Positions 23,401 to 35,000 of a DNA stretch of 64,000 nt are shown here, piece after piece. Every line of letters begins with the position of its first letter. The first letter of the stretch is position 1. Source of the DNA: Formicarius rufipectus (Eukaryota; Chordata; Aves; Passeriformes; Formicariidae); assembly GCA_013399695.1 (NCBI GenBank), contig VXAU01003156.1, positions 1,376,219-1,440,218 on the forward strand, written 5' to 3'. The notes under the pieces are model-generated. The model was given only the letters and a program-made list of their open reading frames with translations. It did no database searches and was not told the origin of the DNA. The position numbers and the translations under genes were made by a program.

Positions 23401-25857
23401 GACTTGGCAGTGTCTTAGCTCTTTGGGCAGGTTGGTGGTTGTGCAGTTATGACTTTCCATGTTTTGGAAATCATATCTGCAGTAGGGCTGTTGTTGAATA
23501 GAGACAATTTAAGATAATAAGATTGATGGGTGGATTAACATACCTGGTGAGGGTTCTCCAGTCAGCCCCATGGCTTTCAGTGGCTCTGAGTAGAACCGTG
23601 TGGCTCTGTCCCCGTGTGAGCTGGATGTATCAGCCCCACGTGTTGTTAATGCTACATCAGGCTTGGTCTCTTGTCTTCTCATCAAGACACCAAGATGTGA
23701 CAGCTTGGTACTGTGATGTATTAATGCCTTCACATCATCAGTGCTCTGCCTGTGTGATCACCCAAATGCTAGAGGAAGTCCACTATGAGTCTCTGGGCAT
23801 GGCCTGGCATGTGTGCCAGCCACCACATCACACTTGGAGCGCTGATCCAGAGTGGCATGTCTAAGCACACAGCAAAGGTGTTTTGTCTCAGAAAGAGCCA
23901 TGTTCTCTATGTGCTGGTCACAGTTTGTATGTTGAAAAGCCTGCTGAAGGCCACTTTTCCCTAAGGTTTTTTAAACTGATTGCCATCTCCTGAGCAACAG
24001 CCATCCCTTCCCCACAGGGATGTGTAACTCAGCATGGCACAGCAGCAGCTGCAGCAGGACCTGGTGGCAGGGCTTACCTGAGTGCAGGTGACTGCCCAGC
24101 ACTAAGTGTATTTAATCAGCTCCCCTCCATAAGGGAGGCCAAGTGCTGAGCTCTGGCCACCCTGCCACGCCTGTCCCTTCTGAAGGATTTATGGCCATCC
24201 CCTGCAGCACCCCAGCTGTGAGTCATCCCACCAGGTATCTGTGATGGCAGCTGTATCCCAGTTACCTGCTACAGTGTCTTGCAGCTCCTCCTGTTTTTTG
24301 CCCATCCTGTCTGCATGGGTGTAGTCATGCCTCAGTTGGGCTGATCGCACCATGTTTTTGTTTTACATGATGATTCTCAGGCACTTCTGTGGTTTCTAAC
24401 ACATCAATAACCCCTGTGTCTTTGCTGCCACGTGGACCTCCATCCCCTGCCTGCACAGAGAAATACACAGTATCACTCTAGAGCATCCCATTTATCTCTA
24501 TCTGCACACTGGCTGTGTCGATAAGCAGGAACCTCTCACCCTCTCCTTCCCCATCCTCCCGTTATTTTAGTCAGAATTGAAACACTGCATTAAGGTGTTT
24601 CTGGTTCAGTGAAGGGCCATTGGCTATCCAAAGGCAGACTGCATTTGAATTTTCTTTCAAATGCCTCGTTAACTCTCTTCTGATTTACTCACTGCATGAT
24701 TATCCTGACGTCTTTTTACATCGTGCATCTTTCCCCTTTGTGGAGAGCCACAACCAGTAACCCAGAGCAGCAGATAACAATGGGTGAGCGAGCAGCCCAC
24801 AGGGCGTGGATGGCCCGTGCTTTGTGTGCTGTGGTGACACTGTTCTGTGCTGGGGAGATAGATCAGGGACACTGGGGTTTGTACAGCATTCCTCTTTCTC
24901 CCTACAAGCCTCATGCACTGTCTTCTCCATGTCTTCCCACAACTCATCATTGCACCATTTTCCTGGATTAAAAAAGGGCTTTTCTACCACTCCACAGTAG
25001 CCAAGAGCTTTTTAGCAGGACTCCACTGTATACTGTGCCTTCTCAGGGAAATCCTTGGTGTTCAGTCAGGCTCAGGCCCCAAGAAGTCTGTGCCTGTACT
25101 CTGTAGTTGCTGAAATCCAAAGGAGACTAATCTGATACACGGGTGGCCTCAGGCACTCCTGCTGTAGTGGCCAACAGGACCAGCCCACAAATACACCACT
25201 GTAACTTGGCTACACCAGAGCTGAGGTGTGAGTGGTTGAGAGTGGCATCAGGCACAGCATCACTGTGCTCAGGAGTCCCCTTGCAGCGACTGTCCATGTG
25301 GGGTTTGGTTTTTATTTGTTTTTGTTAATTGTTGGGGGTCCTGTTTTTCCTAGAGTGGGCCATGTAGTAAATAACTGTTGTTGCTCAGTATCATTGCTTA
25401 AACTCCCCAGGAGACTTATTTTACACACCTTAACTGCTAAGTTTAACCACCTTAAAGACTTCAGGCTCTGTCCATCCTGGAGTAGCTCTGAGGCCTCGGA
25501 ATGCTTTCTGCTCTGAAGTATGTCTCTAAACATTAGTGCTCAAGGTTTTCTTTCAAGGCTTTCAATCAGGGCTGCACTGGCAGCACCAGAGCATCCTCCA
25601 CAAACAAGGTACCACTGAGCCTTGTTTGCTGGCTGAGGAAAAGTCACCAGTGTGAAATTCCAGAACATCAAAATTATGTTTTTATGAGAGCGGGGTCAGC
25701 CAAAGCAACTCCTGGACGAGCCGCAGCTCCTTTTGGCACTCCTGTGGGGAGTGCAGAGTCACCAGCAGGAACTGGTGGGGCCGAAGCTGCAGGCACTGGG
25801 CACACGGGACTGCCTTTGGGAGGGTCTCACTGAGGGTCTGACTTGCTGTGCCCACAG
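20470..25857. other. No recognisable exon upstream of the ARHGEF4 SH3 exon
   Basis: I looked for the exon that should precede the SH3 exon (acidic APC-binding stretch followed by an NE/L junction) and did not find it. This is probably intron sequence of ARHGEF4. The ORFs here have no family resemblance. Confidence 0.5.
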
Positions 25858-26037
25858 CTCATCAGCGATGGCAGCGTGGTGTACGCAGAAGCCCTCTGGG
25901 ACCACGTCACCATGGACGACCAGGAGCTGGGATTCAAGGCGGGCGACGTCATTGAAGTGATGGATGCAACCAACAAGGAGTGGTGGTGGGGGCGGATCCT
26001 GGACAGCGAAGGCTGGTTTCCAGCCAGCTTTGTGCGG
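25858..26037 (+). CDS. ARHGEF4: ARHGEF4 exon with the SH3 domain
   Basis: Sixty codons bounded by CCCACAG before and GTAAGA after, both phase 0. The exon contains nearly the whole SH3 fold, from SDGSVVYAEALWDHV to EGWFPASFVR. The first codon is CTC (Leu), matching an expected NE/LISDG junction, so the exon is internal and does not carry a start codon. Confidence 0.93.
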
Positions 26038-29000
26038 GTAAGAGCTTCATCTCTCCTTGAGCCTCTCCATTAGCATCAAGGCTTTTTAATTTGTCTTCAT
26101 GTTTAATGTTCTGTGGTGACTCCTCAGCACTTTCACTGCTAGAGACAGTTGCTTCAGTATGTTACCATTCCTCTGCATGTGGCTGTGGTACTTTGTGCTC
26201 TCCTGGCTGAGCTGCCTCCAGTGTGAACTCCTTTGGCATAAACAACTGAGGGCAGGGGTGGTTCAGCTCCAGCCTGGAGCTAAGCTGAGCTGGGCCAGCT
26301 GGGGAGCTGCCCTGTGGGGTGGTTCAGCCTGGGCTCCTGCTTACCTGTATGAATATTGCTTAGTTGGTGCTCAAGCACGTGGCATCACCTGCCAGGAGCG
26401 AGCAACACTCTCCTAAAGGATTCTCAGATGCAGCTGGCAGAGGTCTCCAATCCAAGTGTCCATTTAGACAGTGTGGATGAGCATGGCACCAACTTCAGCT
26501 TTCTCCATCTGCTGCTGGGGCCAGTGCAATGCCACCTCTGCAACCACCTGACCCCCATGCAGCTGCTCTTAGCCCATCAGGCTGCCGGGCTGTCACACAA
26601 CACTGTGTTCCAGGCACATGGAGGAGAAAACCACAACACATGTGGGACAACTGATAAGGGGCAGTATGAGACACTCAGAGCTTTTGGGCAGAGGCTGGAC
26701 CTGGGTGCCAGCCACAAAGCCCCCACAGAAAAGGCTGTGCAGCCCAGTCCAAGCAGTCCCAGCTGCACTCTGCAGAGCCTGTGTTCATTTCCAGCACAGC
26801 TTCTGAAACACATCTGAAGTCTCAGGGCCAGTGGGGTGGAACCAGGAGTGCGGTGACTGCGGTGACCCTCTTTTCTGCTGTGAGGAGAAAGGCTTTCTTC
26901 CCTTCTCTGGGCTGTGACTGGGTGTGTGGGTGCCTGACTGCTTTCGCCACCTCAGGGCAGCTCCTCAGTACTGCAAAGGCAATTAGGAGCCGAAGGGCAG
27001 AGATTCTCAGCCCTTTAGCTCTTTATCCAGGTCACTTGAGATCACAAACGACCCAAAACCAGGTGAAGCGAAAGGAGGTGACACGAGGTGATCTGGTGTC
27101 CTTGGAGAAGTGGGGCAGATAGTGCTATAAAAGTTTTGAAATGCTGTGTTATAGGTTGCAGGAGATGGTGTCAGCTGGGTAATTGCTACCAATGGTGAAA
27201 TGTTTTTTGCAATTACCAGGGCCGAACTTTCAGCATTGGTGGGGACAGCACTGCTTTTTTGTTTGTTGGTTTGTTTTTTTTCCTCTCAGTCAAAACAAGG
27301 GCATTTTTTTCCCACGTTACTGATAAGCTGAATCCTCCAGGCTGGCAAAGGCTGCGATGATATCCTAGGGGAAAGCGGACTAGCACCAGCCATTAGGGAT
27401 GAAGAGTAACAAATTCTTTTAGGAAAGTAATTACAATACTTATTCAAGCATCTGGGCGTAAATTTCCTGCTAATTATCCCTGGGTCTTAAGCTCCGTGCA
27501 GGGAGGGCTGGTTTGTGTGGGGCTTTGGGTCAGTCTGCAGGTCTCAGTTACTCCACACAAGCTTCAGGCCAAGGTTCGAGCTTAAGAGTTGCCAATGTCG
27601 TTCTGCTCACGGTGAAGTCAAACCAGGATTGCACATCTCGAGGGCTTCAGCAGCTGTAAATAGTGAGTAAATGTAAATGGTGCCTATGTTGTCAGGGGAG
27701 GGAGCTATGCATTGCTGTTATATGTAGATGTATTTGTGTCAAGTGGTAAGTAATTGTGCCTTAGAAGAAGCTACATGAAAAGTTTAAGGTAGTTCTTTGT
27801 CGTTGTACTAAAAATTCATTTATTTATGTGTGTTTCTACTTCGTATCTCGCTTATCTGTGTGCTGAGATTGATCATTTGAGTCACGTACAAAATATGCCC
27901 GTGGGCACTTTGAGAGCTGCAATAGGGCTACAGAAGAGAAAGCTCCTGAGTGACCCGCAGCAATATTTGCCTGCCTTCACTCGGGTGCTTTGCGGTTGTT
28001 CCCGAACACCGTGCGCGGCTGCAGCGCCGGTCCCTCCGCCCGTGCTGTGCTGCCCTCTGATGGGCACCGGGCAAGGGCCGCGAGTCCCGCAGCGCTGCGG
28101 GGCAGTGCCGCTCCTGCCCACCTCGTGTGCCCACCGGCGGCTGGATCCGCTTTTATAGTAACAACTCTCTTTAAATAATCCTGGGGAAGCAGAGACTGAG
28201 AGGCCATCCGTTATTGGTAGTATGAGGACAATAAAGGCAGATAAAACCCTAGCCATTTACTAGTTTCCCTCTCCCTCCCAAAGTGCCCCCTCATATACCT
28301 AAGAAATTTCACTTGATAAACCATTTTGGTCCTGATTTTATATGTATTCTTCCTGGGAGACTAGATATAATGCCTCTGACTTCTGTCCACAAGTGATGCC
28401 TGCTGAAAAGCACCCATATCACCGAATGGGAGCAGCTGCCATGTGGATTCAAAGCGCCCTCCCCAAACTACCTGGCCTTAGTTTCCCCCAGGGGAAAATA
28501 TGTCTGCAGGCAATATACAGGTAGCAGCCCTCTTCACACCTAATCCAGACTCAGCCTTTGTCTGCCATCCAGCTGGCTGTCCCAGACTTCCTTGGAAGAG
28601 TTTGTTTAGCACTACAAACGATGAACAACATCTCGTGTGTCTGTCACAGCTGCGAGTGAACCAGGATGAGCCCATGGAAGATTACCCCCTGAAGGTGGAG
28701 GGCGGCAGAGAGGACGATTCCCACCGCTTCGGAATGGGCCAGACCACCAAAGACCAAATGAGGACCAACGTCATCAACGAGATCATAAGCACAGAGAGAG
28801 ACTACATCAAACACCTGAAGGACATTTGTGAGGTAAGGCAATAGAGGGGGAAATGACTGAAAGAACCTGTCTGAAGGATAATGACCATGTCCCACTCTTG
28901 CCCAGAACAGGACCCTAAGCAGGTAACTTTCCTGGAAATGACACTCTATTTCCCTCAGAGCCTGCTCTGCTGGATGGCATTACATGCTCAGAAAACAGAA

Positions 29001-32000
29001 CACTATTCATTACAGCAATATCCCAAATGCCTCTGCATTTGGAGCACTCACTTGTGCTCTGATTAGATGGAATTAATTGAATTTCCCAAGCCAGAGAAAA
29101 GTAAATATCCAGCACTGCTGTCCTCTCTAATATGTGTTCTGTGGTAATCAGCAATTCCAGCCTTCAGGCAAGTCGTGCTCAGATCAAAACAACTGGGGGA
29201 TGCTCAGCCAGTTGGGTCCTTCACGTGCAAATACGCTGAGAGTTTTGACACCTCTCCAAGAGAGGCACTGGTCCTAGTGAAGGTAATTGGTGAGAGTTCT
29301 GCAGGAACACAGGTCTTCACTGAAATGGCTTAGAAGAGTAGTGGCTCCCAGGAGAGCAGCTGGGGCAAAGCAGCACCCACATACAAGCCAGCCTCTCCTC
29401 TGCAGTGTCCCCTGAGTCAACCAGGCATCTTCCAACACAGACATCCACACCAGATCCACAACTGGATTTAACTGACCTCAACTTATCACTGGGGCAGTGC
29501 TGGGGTCAGAACACCCTGTAGTCTGCAGACACATAAAGGTCTTTTTAACAGGAGAGAAAGCAGCTCTGTGACTCCTTCAAGTGTGGGTTACTGGATCCCC
29601 CAGGGCAGTGATGTGTGTCTGGTTTGGCTTCCATTTCTATCTTATTTGGGGTGACTTGAGAGGAAATAATGGCCTGTGCAGGAAGGGGGTGCAGGAACCT
29701 GGTTTGCTCCTGACTGCAGTCTGTGGGGTGTTGTAACCAAAGGCCACAGAGCAGATGCCCAGGAAGGTTTCCAATTTGGTTTCCTCTTAGGGTTACATTA
29801 AGCAGTGCCGGAAGAGAGCTGACATGTTTACAGAAGAACAGCTGAAGACAATCTTTGGGAACATTGAGGACATCTACAGGTGCCAGAAGAAATTTGTTAA
29901 AGCACTAGAGAAGAAATTTAACAAAGACCACCCACATTTGAGTGAGGTTGGCTCATGCTTCTTGGAATATGTGAGTAAATTTGACTTCATTGGAAAGGGG
30001 TAGATGAGCATGGATTAAGCCAGAGGATTTAGGAATTGATCTGACACAAGTGAAGCTTTCTTTAAGAAGACCCACCCAACCAAACCAAATGCCACACCAC
30101 CCCCTCTGCCCATTCAACCACTCCCACTAAACTAAACCACTCTCCTCCCAACTAAATATCCTGTAGCTCTTGTGGCAGTGGAAAGAACATTTTCAAAGTG
30201 CCCCAGCTCCTGAACACTACACTCCCTGCCAGACCCTGGGACTTCAGGGAGAAATGTAGGAAGCTTCCAAAATCTGGAGCTGGACCTGAGTTTACCAGGA
30301 TGGTATTTCCAGGTCAGTGCAGGGTCAGCAGCAGCTGATCCAGCTGTTAAAAGCTTTCAGCTGGGCACAGTTGAATGGCAATGCCTTGGTCCCTCAGATG
30401 TTGTAACCTGCCCATCCCCAGCCTCGGGTCTCTGGGTTTCAGAGTCTGGGGAGGATGCAAATCACCAGAGAGACAGAAGTAGGACCTACACAGGGAACAC
30501 ACGGGAGTGTGAGTCAGGCCACCCCCCAAAGGGACCCGGACAGTAAATCCCTGCATTTCCCTTGCAGCAAACAGAGTTTCAGATCTACTCCGAGTACTGC
30601 AACAACCACCCCAACGCCTGCATGGAGCTGTCGCGCCTCACCAAGGTCAACAAGTACGTTTACTTCTTCGAGGCCTGCCGGCTGCTGCAGAAGATGATCG
30701 ACATCTCCCTGGATGGGTTCCTGCTGACCCCCGTGCAGAAGATCTGCAAATACCCCCTGCAGCTGGCCGAGCTGCTCAAGTACACCAACCCCCAGCACAG
30801 GTGGGTCAGCGGGGCAGGAGTCAGGCTGGTCTCCTGGAAAGAGACTCGTGCAGAGTCCTGTATGGAGGGCGGTCACCAACAGCAGCCACCACCACAGTTC
30901 CTTGGGGTTACCTTGTAGAAAATGGGGGGAAAAGTATTTTTCTGTCAAATATGTAATTTTACATTACAGTAGAACTGGGCTTTCCTGTCTATTACAGATC
31001 TGGAGTTACAAGGTCCACCTTACAGTGGTACTTTTCTATTTTATTTGACTCACCTATCTATGATACAAACACATAGATACTTAGGAGTTACATGTTTCTG
31101 GTGATGGGGTTGAAAACTTTGCCTTCAAAAGCACTGGTTGAACATACCCCAAAATGTCCACATAGCTAAAGTTCACCAGTGGGAAGTCACTGCCTGCAGC
31201 AGTCAAGCCATGCACATCCTGTCAGCACCAGCTCCAAAGCCTCCAAATCCACGGCTCAGTTTCACAGGGAAGGCCTTGTCTTTGGCTCAAATAACTGTCA
31301 CTTAATCAAGCATTTGAAATAATCAGCTACAGAAATAAAACATGAAAAATCTGTATTAAAGTGATATTGGCCCATTGTGGCTTGGCTTAATCTCACCTTC
31401 CTAATTGCAGCCCTGGCATTTCCCAGAATGGTTTTAAGCATGTCTTGTTAAATCTCTAAGCATGTTGTCTGAAGCTGAGGTTGGAGCAGAAAGCTCTGCA
31501 GTGCACAGATGTTGTGAAAGTTGCCTTAGAGCCAAGTTGTGCAGCTCAGCTCCTTCCTGGCTGCTCTGAACTCAGCACAAGTAGCTGGTGGCAGCAGATG
31601 GTGTGTGGGGGAGGGAAGATCAGCTTCTGTCCTACCCTTCCAGAGAAGCCATCGGCTCCTGTTTGAAATGAAGCCAGTTAATCCTGAGCTGCCTCACCTC
31701 TGCACGACAGATCAGCCCCTGGGTGGCAACAGTGGCATTATGAGTATGGTGTATTATGTGCAAAAAGAAAATTAGGCTTGGAAAGCCCTGCAGATTCTTC
31801 CAACAAGTCGTTTTTACACCTCTGTGGCTAAATTTGATTACTTACCCCCTTCCCTTTCCCAAATTTGGCCTGGATTTGATACAAGGCCATAATCTGTGCC
31901 TCAAAACTAGCACGGTCTGAAAAGCTGCCCACAAAAACAGGCACCTCTGGCCTCCAGCACAGAACAGCTGGGATAGACTGGAACTGCTTCAGCCCCAGCT

Positions 32001-35000
32001 CCAGGCTGTGCGAGGCTGCCCTCCTTTGCAGTGCAGCTGCATTACACACGTGCCATTTGCCGTGCCTGACCCCCCTGCCCATCCCTAGGGATTTTAAAGA
32101 TGTGGAGGCTGCCTTGAACGCCATGAAGAACGTGGCTCGGCTCATCAACGAGAGGAAGCGGCGGCTGGAGAACATCGACAAAATTGCTCAGTGGCAGAGC
32201 TCCATTGAGGACTGGGAGGTGAGAGACTGCCCCTCCCTGTGCTGAGCCCCTTCTGCCCCTCCAACAGCTGCTGCCTACAGTAAGATCTGAGTCCCCCTCA
32301 AGGATTTTAATTGTTTATTTAAACAGATGTGATTTTTTAGTTCAACTGAACAGGTCTAGCACATAACCCAGCTAGACCAGCTGCCTTGGCATGTTCCCTG
32401 GGATTTCTGCTTTTTCTTTGCAGAATGAAATTAGCATGTAGGTGAAATTCTGTTATTTTCTCTTGCCCCTCATTTTATCTTGAGTGCTTTCAAATTCTCA
32501 AGATGCGAATTGTCCCTTAATGCCTAATAAGCCAGGTTATTGTTGCAGACAGGCATGTCTGATATAGTGACAGAGGAAATCAAGATTCCCTGTACACTCA
32601 TTAAAAAAAACGCTAAATAAAAGAAGCAAAAGACTGATTTTTCTAAATCCTAGATTCAATAAAACCACACTGGCCAAAGATGTCAGGCTAAATTCTCAGC
32701 TCTCAGGTTCTTTGCCTCCTTTATGTGTGGGATGGAGCAGCTTGCCTGAGAAGCAGAATTCCTGGAAAAGGAGATTTTTTTCATTGAACTTGCTATTCTT
32801 ATCAAATTCAGTTCTCATTTCCTGTATGCCAAGGGCACAGTGTCCCCTGATGTGACAAGGACTTCCCTTCAGCACAGAGGGTCCCTCTCATTCCCAGAAG
32901 ACTTTTATCAGCAGGAATTCAGGTCCCTCAGCCAAGCTGAGGGTCTCCTATGAGACTATGGGCTTATTTCTTACCCCCTGTTGTTTGTGCTGTTCCCAGG
33001 GAGAAGATGTCCTGGTCAGAAGCTCAGAACTCATCTACTCTGGGGAATTAGCCAAAATCTCCCACCCTCAAGCCAAGAGCCAACAGAGGATGTTCTTCCT
33101 CTTTGATCACCAGCTTGTCTGCTGCAAGAAGGTAACCCCCCAGCCAGGCAGGCACCAGTGCTGGCGCCCACAGTGCTGAGGAACTGAAGTGGGCTCCTGC
33201 TCCACCCCTTTGTGTCCTTAACACTTACCCCAAGACTCCTCTGTGCGTTCACTGCAGTCTTTGCTCTGTGTCCTGGGGTGTTCTGTGCCCCTGAGCATAG
33301 CAAAGAGCTCCTGGCCTAATTCCCCTACCAAAAGAGGAAAGCTCTGCACTGCTTCTAGGGTTAGTGGAGAGGGTATTTGATACCACTCAAGTACGAGCGT
33401 TTTTGCACATTTTCTTTTAAATACCTTATTTTTCAACTGTGCTGTCAGTCTTAGTGCTGAGATCAGTATCAGAGTCAGAAGGCACATGCAGCTTCAATGA
33501 GAAGCTGTGAGCCCTGGCAGAGAGTAAGACCATATGAACATCACAGGTAAGTCTGTAAGGACAGCCCATGCTATTTTTCATAACCTAGGTAATAAAAGCA
33601 ACCTTCCTCTTGGAACCCATGAAAGGTCTCTTCCTCTGGCATTTCAAAACTGAACGTGCCAATCATTCCATGGTAGCTCCAGGTAATTTAGGTGTGGAAA
33701 AATCACTGTTCTCAAAGCTACTTTGCATTGTCAACACAAAACCCACGATTTTCTTAGTTAGGATTTTTTTTTTTTGCTTTCTAATTGGACCTGGAGGATT
33801 CAAGTAGTGTTTTCTGTCAGAGGACAGAAGTGAGGGTTTGGGATGTCTCATACGCAAACTTGCTTCTCATTCAGATGTTCAGGGCAGCTGATAACCCCCC
33901 AAGAGCAGGTGCCAGCCTGTCCTGACCACAGACCCTCAGTGCCCAACAGTGCTCAGCAATTCCACAGTTTCAAATCCTGTATTTGGGAGTTTTTTTAAAT
34001 GGACTTTAATTACTACCAGGAGAATTAAATACTCCATCAAAGAAAATGAATGTTTAGGGCAGGAAACAGCACATCTGTTGTTCTCTCTTACAGGACCTGC
34101 TGCGCCGGGACATCCTGTATTATAAGAGTCGGATCAACATGGATGATATGGAAATACTGGATGTAGAGGATGGCAAGGACAAGGACTTCAATGTCAGTGT
34201 GAAAAATGCATTTAAGCTGCACTGCCGAGACACTGAGGAAGTCCACTTATTCTGTGCAAAAAAGCCTGAGCAGAAACAGCGCTGGCTGAAGGCCTTTGAG
34301 AATGAAAGGAGGCAGGTGCAGCTGGACCAGGAGACAGGTATGGAGACAGTGGTGCTGGGGGACAGTGGGTCTGGGGTTTGGTTTTCTCTTCTTTTACCCA
34401 CCAACTACTGCCTGGGAGGGAAAGGGTGGGGAAGCCAGTCCACGCTCCGGTCCACTCTGGGCTGCTGAACTGCACATTCTGAATGAATCTGTGCAATTAA
34501 AGAACTGCAAACCACCGTGAGCCCACAGTGCAGAGGTGGTGTCTTTAATGAGTTCAGGCAGGGCTGAGAAAATAGTCAATTCATTACATACAGCTTCTAG
34601 TATGCTGCAGTAAAGTGAGGCCTAGCTTGGAGGTACCTGCACACAAACAGGTTCAGTCAAGGGTTCTCACTGTGCAAGAGGGTTTGCGTTGTTTTGTCCA
34701 AATCCTGCTTAATTCACACCAGTGTGCTCTAGTAACATTTCAGCCACAACTAGTCTGGACTGGCTTCTTCACTCAGCAAAGTGTGGCGTGAAGGGCAGGC
34801 AGCAATCCTTGCATGGGAGGTGAGGAAAGCTGTGCAGTGCAGGGTGGGGGGAGAGGGCTGTGCCCCTGCCAGCCTTGGCAGTAATTGTGCCCTCTCACCT
34901 CAAGCATTTGTCTCCCTCCACGTTTCCCTTACTGTCTTCCCCTGAGACACCAAATGAGGACCTGCTGCTGACAAACTGTTTTATCTTCCAGGTTTTTCAA

